From an uncultured Sphingobacteriales bacterium (lineage in GTDB: Bacteria; Bacteroidota; Bacteroidia; Chitinophagales; Chitinophagaceae), in contig CALKHN010000003.1 of the NCBI GenBank assembly GCA_937991535.1, forward strand, positions 97,795 to 161,794: a stretch of 64,000 nucleotides of DNA, written 5' to 3'. The notes beneath the pieces are model-generated. The model did no database searches. It was not told the DNA's origin and was given only the letters and a program-made list of their open reading frames with translations. Of this stretch, positions 18,646 to 29,700 are shown piece by piece. Made by a program: the position numbers and the translations under genes. Position 1 is the stretch's first letter. Every line of letters begins with the position of its first letter.

Positions 18646-20745
18646 ATGAGTACCATGAAGTGTGAAGGAAAAAAATTGATTCCTATCCTGTTTGTGCTAA
18701 CGGCTGCCATGCTTTTTTCAATTCGTTGCCGCGATGATAAAGCAATTGGAGAACGTAACTCATTCGAAAATTTCGATTTCAGAAAAATCCAGAAATATAT
18801 TGAAGACAGCATCCTTTATTTCAGTGCTATTGATTCAGTATATAACGAACTTCCCTATACCGAGCGATTATATGAAATATACGGGCTCAAGCGAGGCTAC
18901 TATTATACTGAAAAAAGAGATTATGCCAGGTCTTTGATTTATTCAGACAGTATGCTAATGCTTGTTAAGCAGCTCAAGGGTGAAAAAGGGTATCTGCATT
19001 GGTATGCTACGGCTTTATCGTATAAAGCCGATGACCTGCATGCGCTTAAACGCTACGATGAGGCGTTTGGTTTCTACTTCCTGGCGCGGGAGGCCATTTT
19101 AAAAACAGGCAATATATGTCAGCGCACCAATTCCACAACCAGCCTGGGCAAAATTGCATTTAAGCGAAAACGTTATCATGAGGCTGCCGGGTTCTTTAAA
19201 GAAGCTTATATACAAAGATCAGATTGTGACCTTGACGGTGATCCCAATAAAGAGCACACGCTTTTTGCCAACCAGCAGGCAGATCTCGACAATATAGGGT
19301 TATGTTACAGCAGGCTGAATATGCACGACAGCGCCATGTATTATTTCGATAGTGCATTGAACTACATCCGCCATAACGCACACAAAGCATTTCGCTACAA
19401 TGCTCAAAATCAAAAGATACTTGATACGGCTTTTATTGACGCCGCCACTGCGGTTATTTATGGCAATTTTGCAAAAGATTTAATGGAAACGGGGAATGAT
19501 TCGGCTGCTGAGCGGTTACTTAAAGAGAGCATACGCATCAATAGTCTGCCCCGTCGCGCTGCTGAGGATGTTCCCTGGTCGCTTGCCAAACTGGCCGACC
19601 TGTATATCCGGCAAAACCGGCTTCAGGAGGCAGCGTCCGCATTGCTTGACCTAAAAAAGGGATTGGATAGTTTTCCCAATCCTGAATTAATGGGAAGATG
19701 GAACCTGATGCAATCGCAGGTAGCCGAAGGAAGCAATGATTTCCGCAAAGCAAACAACTATCTTACCCGCTACACAAAAATCAGCGACTCTGTTCAAACC
19801 GCAGAAAGAGGGTTGCTCTCTCCTGATATTAATAAAGAGCTGACCTATTTAAGAAACGAGTATGAACTGTATGCGCTTCAAAAAGAAGATGAACTTAAAA
19901 CCATATATCTTATTATAACAGCGATTGGTGCGGTTATGGCAATGCTTGTAACACTTTTGATCTGGCGAAACAATCGCCAGTCTAAAAAGCATATCGCTCT
20001 GCTGGCTAAACTGAATAAACAGGTGTCTGACAAGAATGTCCATCTGCAAAAAACATTTACGGCGCTTTCAAAAAGCTATGCAGAAAACAGCAGGATGATG
20101 AAAGTGGTGGCTCATGATCTTCGAAACCCTGTTGGAGGTATAGCCGGCATGAGTGATTTTTTACTGAAAGATGATAATTACCACTCCGGCCGGCGGAAAA
20201 TGCTGGAAATGATCAGCAAAGCCAGTCACCATGCAGTTCAACTGATCGAAGAACTTTTGCAAGCCAGTCAGCAGCGGAACGATATCAATAAAAAGCCCGT
20301 GGATTTGGCCGTGCTGGTTGCTTATTGCGTGGATATGCTTGCATCCAAGGCAGCCGAAAAAAAGCAAGTCATAAAATTACATACGGTTCCGTGTACCGTA
20401 CACGCAGACAGGGAAAAGCTATGGCGCGTTTTCAGTAACCTCATTGGGAATGCTTTAAAATTTGGACCCGAAAACAGTGATATTGATATAGATTTCACGC
20501 TAAAAAACAACGGTGTAACCGTAGCGGTAAAGGACAGGGGTATTGGTATCCCGGAAAACCTGAAAGAAAAAATATTCAAAATGACAGATGATTCTAAAAG
20601 AGCGGGTACTTCCGGCGAACCTTCTTACGGACTGGGCTTGGCCATATGCATGCAAATTATGGATGCGCATGAAGGCAAACTGTGGTTTGAAAACAGGAGC
20701 GGTGGCGGCGCCATTTTTTATGCTTCTTTTGCATGCCCAGCTTAA
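18646..20745 (+). CDS. TPR-containing sensor histidine kinase
   Basis: 699 residues. An N-terminal hydrophobic stretch ends in a weak lipobox-like Cys28. TPR-type helical repeats fill about 60-400 (RYDEAFGFYFLAREAIL, RKRYHEAAGFFKEAY, YSRLNMHDSAMYYFDSAL), followed by one membrane helix at about 418-438. The kinase core has HDLRNPVGG with the phosphoacceptor His490, the N-box FSNLIGNALKFGPEN, the G1 box DRGIGIP and the G2 box GLGLAICM. There is no receiver or DNA-binding domain and no response regulator next to it, so it is an orphan kinase. ATG 18655 (Met4) is an alternative start. It lies directly before the giant gene pair in the same orientation; a regulatory link is possible but unproven. 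Confidence 0.92.
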   Translation: MSTMKCEGKKLIPILFVLTAAMLFSIRCRDDKAIGERNSFENFDFRKIQKYIEDSILYFSAIDSVYNELPYTERLYEIYGLKRGYYYTEKRDYARSLIYSDSMLMLVKQLKGEKGYLHWYATALSYKADDLHALKRYDEAFGFYFLAREAILKTGNICQRTNSTTSLGKIAFKRKRYHEAAGFFKEAYIQRSDCDLDGDPNKEHTLFANQQADLDNIGLCYSRLNMHDSAMYYFDSALNYIRHNAHKAFRYNAQNQKILDTAFIDAATAVIYGNFAKDLMETGNDSAAERLLKESIRINSLPRRAAEDVPWSLAKLADLYIRQNRLQEAASALLDLKKGLDSFPNPELMGRWNLMQSQVAEGSNDFRKANNYLTRYTKISDSVQTAERGLLSPDINKELTYLRNEYELYALQKEDELKTIYLIITAIGAVMAMLVTLLIWRNNRQSKKHIALLAKLNKQVSDKNVHLQKTFTALSKSYAENSRMMKVVAHDLRNPVGGIAGMSDFLLKDDNYHSGRRKMLEMISKASHHAVQLIEELLQASQQRNDINKKPVDLAVLVAYCVDMLASKAAEKKQVIKLHTVPCTVHADREKLWRVFSNLIGNALKFGPENSDIDIDFTLKNNGVTVAVKDRGIGIPENLKEKIFKMTDDSKRAGTSGEPSYGLGLAICMQIMDAHEGKLWFENRSGGGAIFYASFACPA

Positions 20746-21031
20746 ACGACTCATCCTTATCGCAAAATAATCCCCACAGAAGGCAGCATGCAATGAAATA
20801 GCATTGGTTCGTATGTTAACCAGATAATAAATTACCAACATTGTTTTGATTACTCATTTCTATTTTTTAATATTACTGTTCCTCCCTGAGTAAGATCCTA
20901 TGTTCCGCCTTCTCCGTTCCTTTTTTAAAATTCAACTTCCGTTAAAATTTCAGTAAAGACGAATCTGCAGGGTTTTGCACATGCGATCCCCGCTTGTTTG
21001 AGCGCATTTTTCATTGATTAAATCATTTTTA

Positions 21032-24000
21032 ATGACGCAGGCGCAATTATCAGCTATGCTTGAAAGCATAACCGGGCATCTCACTGTACAGCAGGAAGGT
21101 CAGGAAAAACAGTTGCAGGAGGCAAGGGAAAAGGTAGCGGCTTCACTGCTTGACCAAAAGATTGAGGATACGGGAAGTGAACACCTTTTTGCTAATTCCA
21201 GTTTGTACAGCCGCGACAATATCAGCCTTTCTGTGCTCAGCAATATTGCCGATATTTCTACAGGAGTGCTGCACAGAACACCCGGGCCGGAAAAAGCAAC
21301 CGGGGAACAGGTTTTTGTGCGCAGTGTGCCCGTGTTGAATGCCGCAGTAGCGGGCAGCATGCCCGACTGGGCGGTTGGAGCCCGGCCTGTCGAAACTTTT
21401 GGACCCTTTTTAAACAATGAGGGGCGGGAAATATGGATAGATGTTTACCGCTATGAAAAATTAATTACACTGTATTTAGGTGCACAGCCGGTATTGTTAT
21501 TTAAGGCGGCTTTCCGGCGGGGAAGCGTGCTGTTTCCCGGGGGGCTGCCGGCAGAACTTGCTACAACCTATACAATAGTGGCGGGCAGTTGCTGGATAAA
21601 CGTGAAATTCCTTGCTGCGGCAGCGCCTGCAGACCGGTTCATTGGTGTGGCAGTAAAGGGAGGAAGCATAAAGTTAAGCCTTGCGCCTACTGTACAAAGC
21701 AACCAGATAACATTAGATCCTGCTGTTAACATACAGGTGTCGCTTAAACTGGCGCAGTATGCAGATGAAGGTGCGGCCGAAACCTCACCTTACGGAGCAG
21801 ATGCAGGAGAAGCCACTTACCAGTTACCGGAAATATGGGAGTTTTCGTGGCAGAATAATAAGTGCAGTGTCACCCAAATTGGCCAGGCAACATGTGAAAT
21901 GTATGGGCAGCCTTTTGCTTTCAGTTTTACACCAGCACCCAATATATCCCCGGCTTATAACAATAACCAGGTGTTGATTCCATGGGAAACCGATGTAACT
22001 GAATTTGAGGTAGCAAAATATAAAAGCCTCTGGACCAATCTTTACGGTAAAGTTCCTGTTAATAAAACATATTGGGCTTTTGATGCGGCCATATTGAATG
22101 TTAGCAATCCTGTGCAGGCGGTGGGCAACGGGGCTGTGTTATTGCAATGCGGGGAGGGATGGCGTATGATGTGGAACGGGCTGCGAAATGAAGATATAAG
22201 ATTGAAGCAATTCTTCATTTCAGGTAAGCCGGGGGAAATCGTTATCACCAGTATGGAGAGTGATGCCCTTGGCGCTTCACATCACCTGGAATTATGGAAT
22301 GATGCACAAAACCCGCATGGTACCACAGCCGATATGGTATTGCTAAAAAAGGCGCCTTTGATTTTTATTATCAACAGTAAAACCGCACAGGAACTGCTGG
22401 TTACAGGATGTGCCGCTACTGTTTATGCTGATCGGCCGGTAAAGGTAAACGGGGAGCCGTTTCCCGTTCAGTCGTCTTCCTGTAATATGTTGCTCAGCGC
22501 GGGAAAAACCGGCCGAAGAATAATGCTGATGGAAGAAGATATGCAGGCCGACCAGGCTGCTTCCGCGAATGACGGAAGTATTCGGGGTACCACTGCTTCC
22601 GGGCAGGAATTAAATCTTTTCTCCATTGCGCTGGAAAACGCATTGTTCACCGTTTCAGCGGTAAAATCGTTTATCCTTTTCGGCGAATGCGATGATGCAA
22701 TGGAAAATGTAATACGTGGAAATTGCTTGCTCATCTTTTCGTTATACAGTTATTTGCCCACGCTGCCCGATCCCTATGTGGCCAACCTGGGGCTATGGCG
22801 GCGGGGTGTTTCATCCGAAAGGTATGGTCGTATTGCCGGTGCAAACGGTATAAACAGCCTGCTGATTTGCGTGGTGGGTTTTATAGAAGCGGAAGGCAAA
22901 ACGGATGATGTAAATGTTAACTTTTATTTTGGCGGAAGCACCCTTCCCGATATGCTGACCTTACCTGAAAAAAAGACCACAAAAAAAGCTGCAACGAAAA
23001 GGTCAGGTGCGCAAAGGGCGGTTGCCCTTTCCCGTAGGCCATCGCGTACAAGGGCTGCCTCCCTTAATAAGCCTTTATTTGGCAGCATCGCTACCGCGGT
23101 AAGGCTCACCAATGAAAGTTTTGCGCCGGAAATTGTTGCCGAAAGATTTCCCGGCGTTATTTTGAAAGAAGAACCTTCAATGGCCGTTGATTTGCTGGCA
23201 GGATTTAAAAATGCTGACGGCGCTGTTTACAAACCGGAAGAGCTGTTTAAAATGAAGAAAGATGTGGAAGACGTATGGGACAGTGGATTACAGTTGCAAC
23301 GGGAATTCTTTTCGCTTTTAGATGTGAGCAGCAATGCCAACCAACTGGGTGTAAGTTTTGGCATGGCATGGCAGCTTATAAGAACCGGCAGTGTTAGGGG
23401 TGAAGATGGTGAGGTACAAAATGTAAATTATAATACAAGTGCCTGGAATAATGCATTTCCATTTTTGGTGGAAGGCATGCAGGTAAAACTGCCGGCAAAC
23501 AGGGTGCGTGCCTTTGCATTGCCACTGATGGCATGGGAGCCAGAAATAAATTTAACGCCACCCGATCGGGACAATCCCCTCGATCCCAGTTCCCCCAAAC
23601 TACTGATGGATCCCGAAGCCGGGTTTTTGTACTATGCCGATGACGGTGGCCCCGCCCGTATGTGGAACAACAACCAGGTTCCGGTGCCGCTGGTGCCTAT
23701 AGCGGTTACCAACGGGCTGATTGAAGATTTTAAGTCGCAACCCGGCAATTACACACTTGCCACTTTTACGCTGCCATTTGGAATGAAAGCCATCAGCTAT
23801 ATTTCAAAACATTTTGTAGAACCGCAGAAGCCGGCTGTTGAAAATATACGTCCGAAGTTCAGGAAAAATAAAGAAGACAATACCTATAAGCTTGAAGGCG
23901 GCATTCAGATAAGCCTGCAGGCCGGAAGATTTGGCAAACCCAATCCTGCAAACCCCACGGAATACGACAGCGACATGTTCCCCGGCTATACGGTGCAGGC

Positions 24001-26626
24001 CAATAACCTGCTCAACTGGTTTGGGATGGCATCTTACGCCAGCAATTTGGGACATCGCGTTACGGAAATTTTTAACAATGAATTTCTCTTTGGACCACTC
24101 AGCTTGTCATCGTTGTTAAAAGAGTCGCGGGGTGTGCCGGTATCGCGTATAGACATTACCGGTTATGGCGCCAGTATGTTCAGCAACTGGTTAAGCCCCG
24201 GCGCTGCCATGGCGCAAACCAGCCAGGCCCGGTTTGATGTAATGCTGGGGCGAACAGGGCATGAGGTGATCCAGGTAAAAAGCATTATTTACCCCTGGGG
24301 CATCCGCGTGGTAAGAACCATTACGGTTTTCCGCACCGGTTCCGGCTATGTGTTTCGTACCGACAGCGGATGGAAAGCGGAAAGCGACGGGCTGTTCGAT
24401 TTTTCTTACAGCTACCTGAAAAAAGGGAAAGATCCTTTTGCTCAATTAACAACGGCCGACTTTGAAAACATAGAAGCCCCGTATGAATTTCATCCCGGAA
24501 TCATCAGGGGATTGTTCAATGTGCGAAACATAAAAGATGCGCCGTCTGTAACAGAATATACATCAGAAAATATTATAGCACCCAATGCAGATTATGTGAA
24601 TGGAGTGAAAGGGCAGATGTATACCAACGGGGCTACACAGCGCAATGAGCCGGTTAAATGTGGTGGCGTATACTTTGATGCCGATGTGGAAATAGAAAAT
24701 GTGGTGCAGGGACATATTGATAAAAGAGTGGTGTCTAAAAGAGTATTGGGATATGTGCAGGTGGCGCCGGCAGGAAAGCCACTTACACCGGCACAACTGA
24801 AAGGTTTGCTGGATCTGCAGAACGGAAGCATAGGTGGTGATGTGGATTGCGTGCTCGACATCAACAAAAGCAACCAGCAGATGCGCGTGAGCAGGTTTGA
24901 TGTAAGCACCTCCATTAATAAAGCGGGTACCATACCGGTGTTTGTGGTAGCGGCAAGAGGAAATGTTTTTTTACCCAAAGACGGAAGTTGGTCCATGGTG
25001 CAGCACAATGCCGGTACCGGCGAAGTAATACCGCTGCCGCAGGACATAACGGTTCCGCTTATACGCACAGCCACGTGGAAAAAAGGAAATGTAGTGGATG
25101 CGGCTACCTTACAGCAAAAGCTCGTTCGCATCGCTCATCCGCTGGAAATCCTTCGCGATCCTTCGTCCGGGACCATCAACTTTGGATACCTGCAAACAAC
25201 GGCCACACAAAAAGCATTGTTCCTTACACCAGCGTACGGACTGAATATTGATAAAATGCTCAGTAAAACACCCCCCATTTTTGCAGATGCCTACCGGCTG
25301 ATGACCGGTAATGGTATATTCCCCAATATTGGCAATGCCATTACCGATTTTGGCAAGACGATACCTTTACTCAACAGCAAAGACGCCAATGGAAATACCT
25401 TCCAGGCCTTTGTTGAAAACGCGTTGGAAGACGGCGGCGAAAAAGTACTGGAGCTTATGAAAGTGGAAGCCGAAAAAGCGGGCGAGACGGTGATTAAGCA
25501 GGGCATGAACATGTTAAAAAATGGCGCAAACGGCGTGTTGGATAAAGCATTGAAATTCGATGTTCCGCCTTTTGAAATTCCGCTTGTAGACACGGAAGCA
25601 TTGCGGATTTACATTGAATACAAAACCGGTAAAAAAACCGATGCGCCCGCGAATTATGTAGACAGCAAGTTGAATTTTGATGTGAATTCTTTCGCCGGCG
25701 GCATGGCTGACCAGTGGAAGAGCCGCATGAATAACCTGGCAATGGTGGTAGACCTTGGAGATATGAAACGGCTGATGATCATTAAAGGCAACTTCGACGC
25801 GCAGAAAGGAAAAGAAAGCAGTTATGAAGGTGGTAGTAACGCAACGGAAGGTATACCCACGCCTGAAATTGAGTTCAGTGATGCGCTGCAGCCTGTCGTT
25901 GATATTTTGCAGATGCTTGCTTCTTTAAGCTCAGGCGATTATGGAGAGACATTAAAAAAGGGTTTAAAGTTAGCCATGAGCAACAGCGGTGAAATATGGG
26001 AATATAAATTTGAAGCTACCAAAGAGATCGCTCTTATCCGTTTTCCGCCAACCGATGAATTGTACAACAGCGCGCAAACGCCGCTCAAGCTGGAAGCTTC
26101 GCTTTCCCTGGGCGTATATTTTAACGCCGCGCTTAAAGTAACGAGCGACCCATCGCAACTACTGCCTACCGCCGGTGCATTTTTGCAATTTCATGGCGGT
26201 TTAAGTGTAATGTGTTACTCCGTGGGCGTAGGTTCCATTTACGCGATAGGTTCCGTGGATGTACGCATTGCAGCGGATACAAAGGTAGGTCCAAGCCTCA
26301 CATTAAAATTCGGCTTTGGGGTATCCATAGTAGTGAGTTTGCCTGTAGTGGGCAACGCCAGTGTAACCTTTATGGTAGGTGTGGAAATGTATGCCGATAA
26401 AGATAAGGTAGTGCTGGCCGCATTGATGCTGTTCCGCGGGCAGGCTAATTTGCTGGGCGGACTGGTATGCGTTTGCATCACCATTGAAGCAAAAGGCATT
26501 GTAGTTAGGCAGGGTGGTAAAACAGACTGCAGTGCCCAGGTTACGTTTGCTATTGACATCAGCATTTTCCTGGTCATTGATATCAGTTTCTCTAAAACAT
26601 GGGGAGAGGACAGGCAGGTGGCGTAG
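21032..26626 (+). CDS. Giant uncharacterised protein A (about 1864 residues)
   Basis: I do not recognise the family. I use ATG 21032; the frame is open from TTG 21014. There is no signal peptide, lipobox or convincing membrane helix. Visible layout: a charged helical start (about 15-45); a beta-rich region to about 640 (QPVLLFKAAFRRGSVLFPGG, ILFGECDDAMENV); a strongly basic linker at about 645-685 with KKTTKKAATKR and SRRPSRTR; a long beta-rich central region (about 690-1400); a helical segment at about 1456-1505 (DGGEKVLELMKVEAEKAGE); and a glycine/valine-rich C-terminal beta region (about 1690-1860) of alternating hydrophobic strands. No nuclease, protease, RHS or phage-tail motif was found. 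It is followed by giant gene B after a heptad-repeat spacer, which suggests a two-component system. Confidence 0.85.
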   Translation: MTQAQLSAMLESITGHLTVQQEGQEKQLQEAREKVAASLLDQKIEDTGSEHLFANSSLYSRDNISLSVLSNIADISTGVLHRTPGPEKATGEQVFVRSVPVLNAAVAGSMPDWAVGARPVETFGPFLNNEGREIWIDVYRYEKLITLYLGAQPVLLFKAAFRRGSVLFPGGLPAELATTYTIVAGSCWINVKFLAAAAPADRFIGVAVKGGSIKLSLAPTVQSNQITLDPAVNIQVSLKLAQYADEGAAETSPYGADAGEATYQLPEIWEFSWQNNKCSVTQIGQATCEMYGQPFAFSFTPAPNISPAYNNNQVLIPWETDVTEFEVAKYKSLWTNLYGKVPVNKTYWAFDAAILNVSNPVQAVGNGAVLLQCGEGWRMMWNGLRNEDIRLKQFFISGKPGEIVITSMESDALGASHHLELWNDAQNPHGTTADMVLLKKAPLIFIINSKTAQELLVTGCAATVYADRPVKVNGEPFPVQSSSCNMLLSAGKTGRRIMLMEEDMQADQAASANDGSIRGTTASGQELNLFSIALENALFTVSAVKSFILFGECDDAMENVIRGNCLLIFSLYSYLPTLPDPYVANLGLWRRGVSSERYGRIAGANGINSLLICVVGFIEAEGKTDDVNVNFYFGGSTLPDMLTLPEKKTTKKAATKRSGAQRAVALSRRPSRTRAASLNKPLFGSIATAVRLTNESFAPEIVAERFPGVILKEEPSMAVDLLAGFKNADGAVYKPEELFKMKKDVEDVWDSGLQLQREFFSLLDVSSNANQLGVSFGMAWQLIRTGSVRGEDGEVQNVNYNTSAWNNAFPFLVEGMQVKLPANRVRAFALPLMAWEPEINLTPPDRDNPLDPSSPKLLMDPEAGFLYYADDGGPARMWNNNQVPVPLVPIAVTNGLIEDFKSQPGNYTLATFTLPFGMKAISYISKHFVEPQKPAVENIRPKFRKNKEDNTYKLEGGIQISLQAGRFGKPNPANPTEYDSDMFPGYTVQANNLLNWFGMASYASNLGHRVTEIFNNEFLFGPLSLSSLLKESRGVPVSRIDITGYGASMFSNWLSPGAAMAQTSQARFDVMLGRTGHEVIQVKSIIYPWGIRVVRTITVFRTGSGYVFRTDSGWKAESDGLFDFSYSYLKKGKDPFAQLTTADFENIEAPYEFHPGIIRGLFNVRNIKDAPSVTEYTSENIIAPNADYVNGVKGQMYTNGATQRNEPVKCGGVYFDADVEIENVVQGHIDKRVVSKRVLGYVQVAPAGKPLTPAQLKGLLDLQNGSIGGDVDCVLDINKSNQQMRVSRFDVSTSINKAGTIPVFVVAARGNVFLPKDGSWSMVQHNAGTGEVIPLPQDITVPLIRTATWKKGNVVDAATLQQKLVRIAHPLEILRDPSSGTINFGYLQTTATQKALFLTPAYGLNIDKMLSKTPPIFADAYRLMTGNGIFPNIGNAITDFGKTIPLLNSKDANGNTFQAFVENALEDGGEKVLELMKVEAEKAGETVIKQGMNMLKNGANGVLDKALKFDVPPFEIPLVDTEALRIYIEYKTGKKTDAPANYVDSKLNFDVNSFAGGMADQWKSRMNNLAMVVDLGDMKRLMIIKGNFDAQKGKESSYEGGSNATEGIPTPEIEFSDALQPVVDILQMLASLSSGDYGETLKKGLKLAMSNSGEIWEYKFEATKEIALIRFPPTDELYNSAQTPLKLEASLSLGVYFNAALKVTSDPSQLLPTAGAFLQFHGGLSVMCYSVGVGSIYAIGSVDVRIAADTKVGPSLTLKFGFGVSIVVSLPVVGNASVTFMVGVEMYADKDKVVLAALMLFRGQANLLGGLVCVCITIEAKGIVVRQGGKTDCSAQVTFAIDISIFLVIDISFSKTWGEDRQVA

Positions 26627-26636
26627 GGCTCCGTGG

Positions 26637-26756
26637 GCTATCAGCCGTCGGCTATGAGCTTTCAGCTATGTGAATTGTGAATAGGCAATAGTGAAAGGTG
26701 AAAGGTGAAATATGAAAGGTGAGAAAGACCAGTACCCTGCAACCAGTACCCTGCAA
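26637..26756. repeat. Intergenic tract with 7-base periodicity between the giant genes
   Basis: From 26637 the sequence divides into consecutive 7-base words without a gap: GCTATCA, GCCGTCG, GCTATGA, GCTTTCA, GCTATGT, GAATTGT, GAATAGG, CAATAGT, GAAAGGT (twice), GAAATAT, GAAAGGT and GAGAAAG. After a 1-base shift, the 14-base word CCAGTACCCTGCAA follows twice (26729-26742 and 26743-26756). The words drift in sequence while the period holds. The tract fills nearly the whole 158-base gap between the two giant genes. Confidence 0.8.
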
Positions 26757-26784
26757 CAATAAATAATTTGATCAATACAATATT

Positions 26785-29700
26785 ATGGAAGCGAAAAGAA
26801 GATATACTACGATGGTTTTTCCACAAGGTTATGATGGAACAACTTTGCATCTCAATATTGTTGTTATACCGCGCAACCAGGATCCGTTTGCGAACTATCC
26901 AACTGGGTTACCGGCACCCGACGATAATGCTGTTCCATTTGCAGACCTTGTTCCCCAGTTTGTATTAAAAATAGTAAAGGGTCTGGATGAATGGTCAATC
27001 GGTAACGCGCTGGCTTTAACGCGAAAACCTGTAGATATGCCTGTAAATGTGGATGAGGCTACCAACAAAAATGCCCTGCTACAGGCTATCGCGGCCGAAT
27101 TGGGTGCTAAAATTAATATTACTGGTTCCGATAAAACGCCGGATGTAATGCCTGACTCGCCAACGGTAAACAAGTACCTGCCCGAAAGTTACCGGGGTGC
27201 GTTTAATTTCACCTCCCCACGGGTGCCGAACGCCAAAACAGATGACAGCTATCACTGTGCGATAAAAAAGGATACTCCTCCTGTTGCCACCTGGAAGAAC
27301 AATGACGATTTGAGCTGGGGCCAGGTATTCGCTTATATATTGCGCCAGCCTTTGCTTGCCCGGGCCTGTGGCATGGTATATGAAACGCAGATTGCAGTGG
27401 AAGGCGACAATGCAGCTTTATTCGAAAAGGGCTGCTATATCTACGCCGACATTGTTAATGAGGGTTATAAAAACATACAGGAGGAGTTGATGGTTGATGT
27501 CAACGGGCCTTTTATCAAACCCTATGCGGCCCGCATTCCCAAATTAAAAACAGGAGTGATAAACAAGCGCCCGGTTTTTGCACCTCTGCTCTTTCCGGTT
27601 TTATTTGTAAGGGCAGGAGAAATAGTAGATCCGGAGCCGCCGCCAGCGCCCTGGGATAAAATTTTTGCCGAACTGAATGAATACAACGATGGCTTCGCTA
27701 AAATTGTACATGCCGCCCAGCCTGTAAGCAGCATACTCCTTAGTGAAAGGCAGGATGGAAGCCACCCTGTAAAAGATGAAGGTATACGCCTGGCATGGGA
27801 CGATGAGCAGATTTTAATATGGTATATGCGGCAATTGGAAGGGTATCCCACCAAAACAGGACCCCGGATTGACGCACCGCTGGGCATATTTGGTTACCGC
27901 ATTGATGTAAAAGAAGATGCTCTGAACGCAAACTGGAGCAGTTTGAATTTAGTAAGATGCAAACAAACCTATTCGCTTGGGGGCGCCAGCCTGGGTAACG
28001 GACCCAATGAAGAACTGGAGCTGCCTTTCCAGGTTTTCCCAACCCAATTGGACAACGATACAAAAGCCCCCTACTGGCTACCCATGTATTTTACCAGTTG
28101 GATCGGCAAAAGCGTAGTGTTGAAAGACAGTGATGCGGTTAATATTCACCAGAGTGATGAAGCCCGGTTAAACCCTTTGGATCCCACACCTACCAAAGCT
28201 GTTGACCCTAATAATATGTTTGATGAAGTAGCGGCGGCTACGCTATTGCGTTATGGCAACCGTTACCAGTTCCGTGTTCGCATGATGGACATCAGTGGTG
28301 GTGGTCCAACAATTGCTGAAGAATTATTCAATAATGCCGCTGCGCCAACTTCGGAATGGAGTTTTAAAAGATATGTGGCGCCATCTTTGTGCCGCATTGA
28401 AAAACCGAAAGATCTCAGGGAATCCAAAGTCGATTTTTACAATGAGACCATAGCCGATGATCAAACTACATCCTTCAACAGCACGCCGGTGCTTTCCATT
28501 CAACGACCGGTGCTGAATTATCCGGCAGTTGTGTTTACAGGAAAATACCAGTCGCTGGGTGCAGATCCTGTTCAGCTATTGATACAGTCGGCACAGGATC
28601 AGAAGCAGGGTGGTACAACAGCCAATCCCAAAAACATTGTTCCTGCCATAGCCGACCCGGACGTGGTTGCGGTGGAAATAAAAGTAGAAGTGGAAACACT
28701 GCGGTTAGATAACCTCGCCAGCGAAAGCGGTAATGAAAATTACATCACGCTTTATACCACTTCAAGAAATTTCCCGGCTGTAAATGCAGCGGCAGATATA
28801 GATAAAACCCTGTCCCTTAACGTTATCTTTCGTGATGCACCAACACTTAACCTGGGAAGCAGCGATGATCCCTTTAATACACCGGAATTGAACAGGGCAG
28901 CGATCAATGCCATGACGGATATTCCATTGCCCACGGCCAGAAAGATCAGGATGACCGTTCGGGCCGTTTGTGATGGTGATGACAGCACTTATTATGGATT
29001 TATCAACGAAGCCCATCCGGATCTGGACAGCCGGTATGGTAAAAAAACACAGTTCTGGTTTTACAAAGAACTGCTCAGCGAAAATACGCCACTCCTGCTG
29101 CCCAAAGCCAATGTACCCACTTTGCAGGGCCTGTACCTGCAGCCCGATCCTGAATTTATCCGTAAGGGAATAGTCGGCCAATTCTTTTTCTTTAACACAG
29201 AAACCAGTAACCGACCCGATATTATGCAACGCCTGGCACAGCAATTGGGCGTAAAAGTAAACGGACTTACGCTCGTTGCAGAAAAAGGGGAAAGGATTGT
29301 TTTTGGATGCAATAATAAAATACGGCATCACCTGGCGCCGGACGGGAGCAGCATTACTTTTTCATCAAAAGCCGATTTGTGCAATCATTGGATAGGCTGC
29401 TTAGTGTATCGCCTTAACCGCGACTGGAGCTGGGATGCGCTGCAGGATACGGCTTTCATTATCGGGCGGCAAAAAAAATTCAGTCGCGATGATACAGGTG
29501 AAATGGAAACGCTTAGCAATATCGGCGATATTGAACTGAAGCATTCGGCTTCATTTGAATCTTTACAACGTGATGGCTTTGGCAATATCAACCGGAGCAG
29601 CACTACTGTTATTTTTATTGATGCCATCGAACCCAAATCCGCTTTGCTTCAGCCAAACGGGCAGCTTCGTTTCCCCGATAAAATTGAAGTGCAATATACC

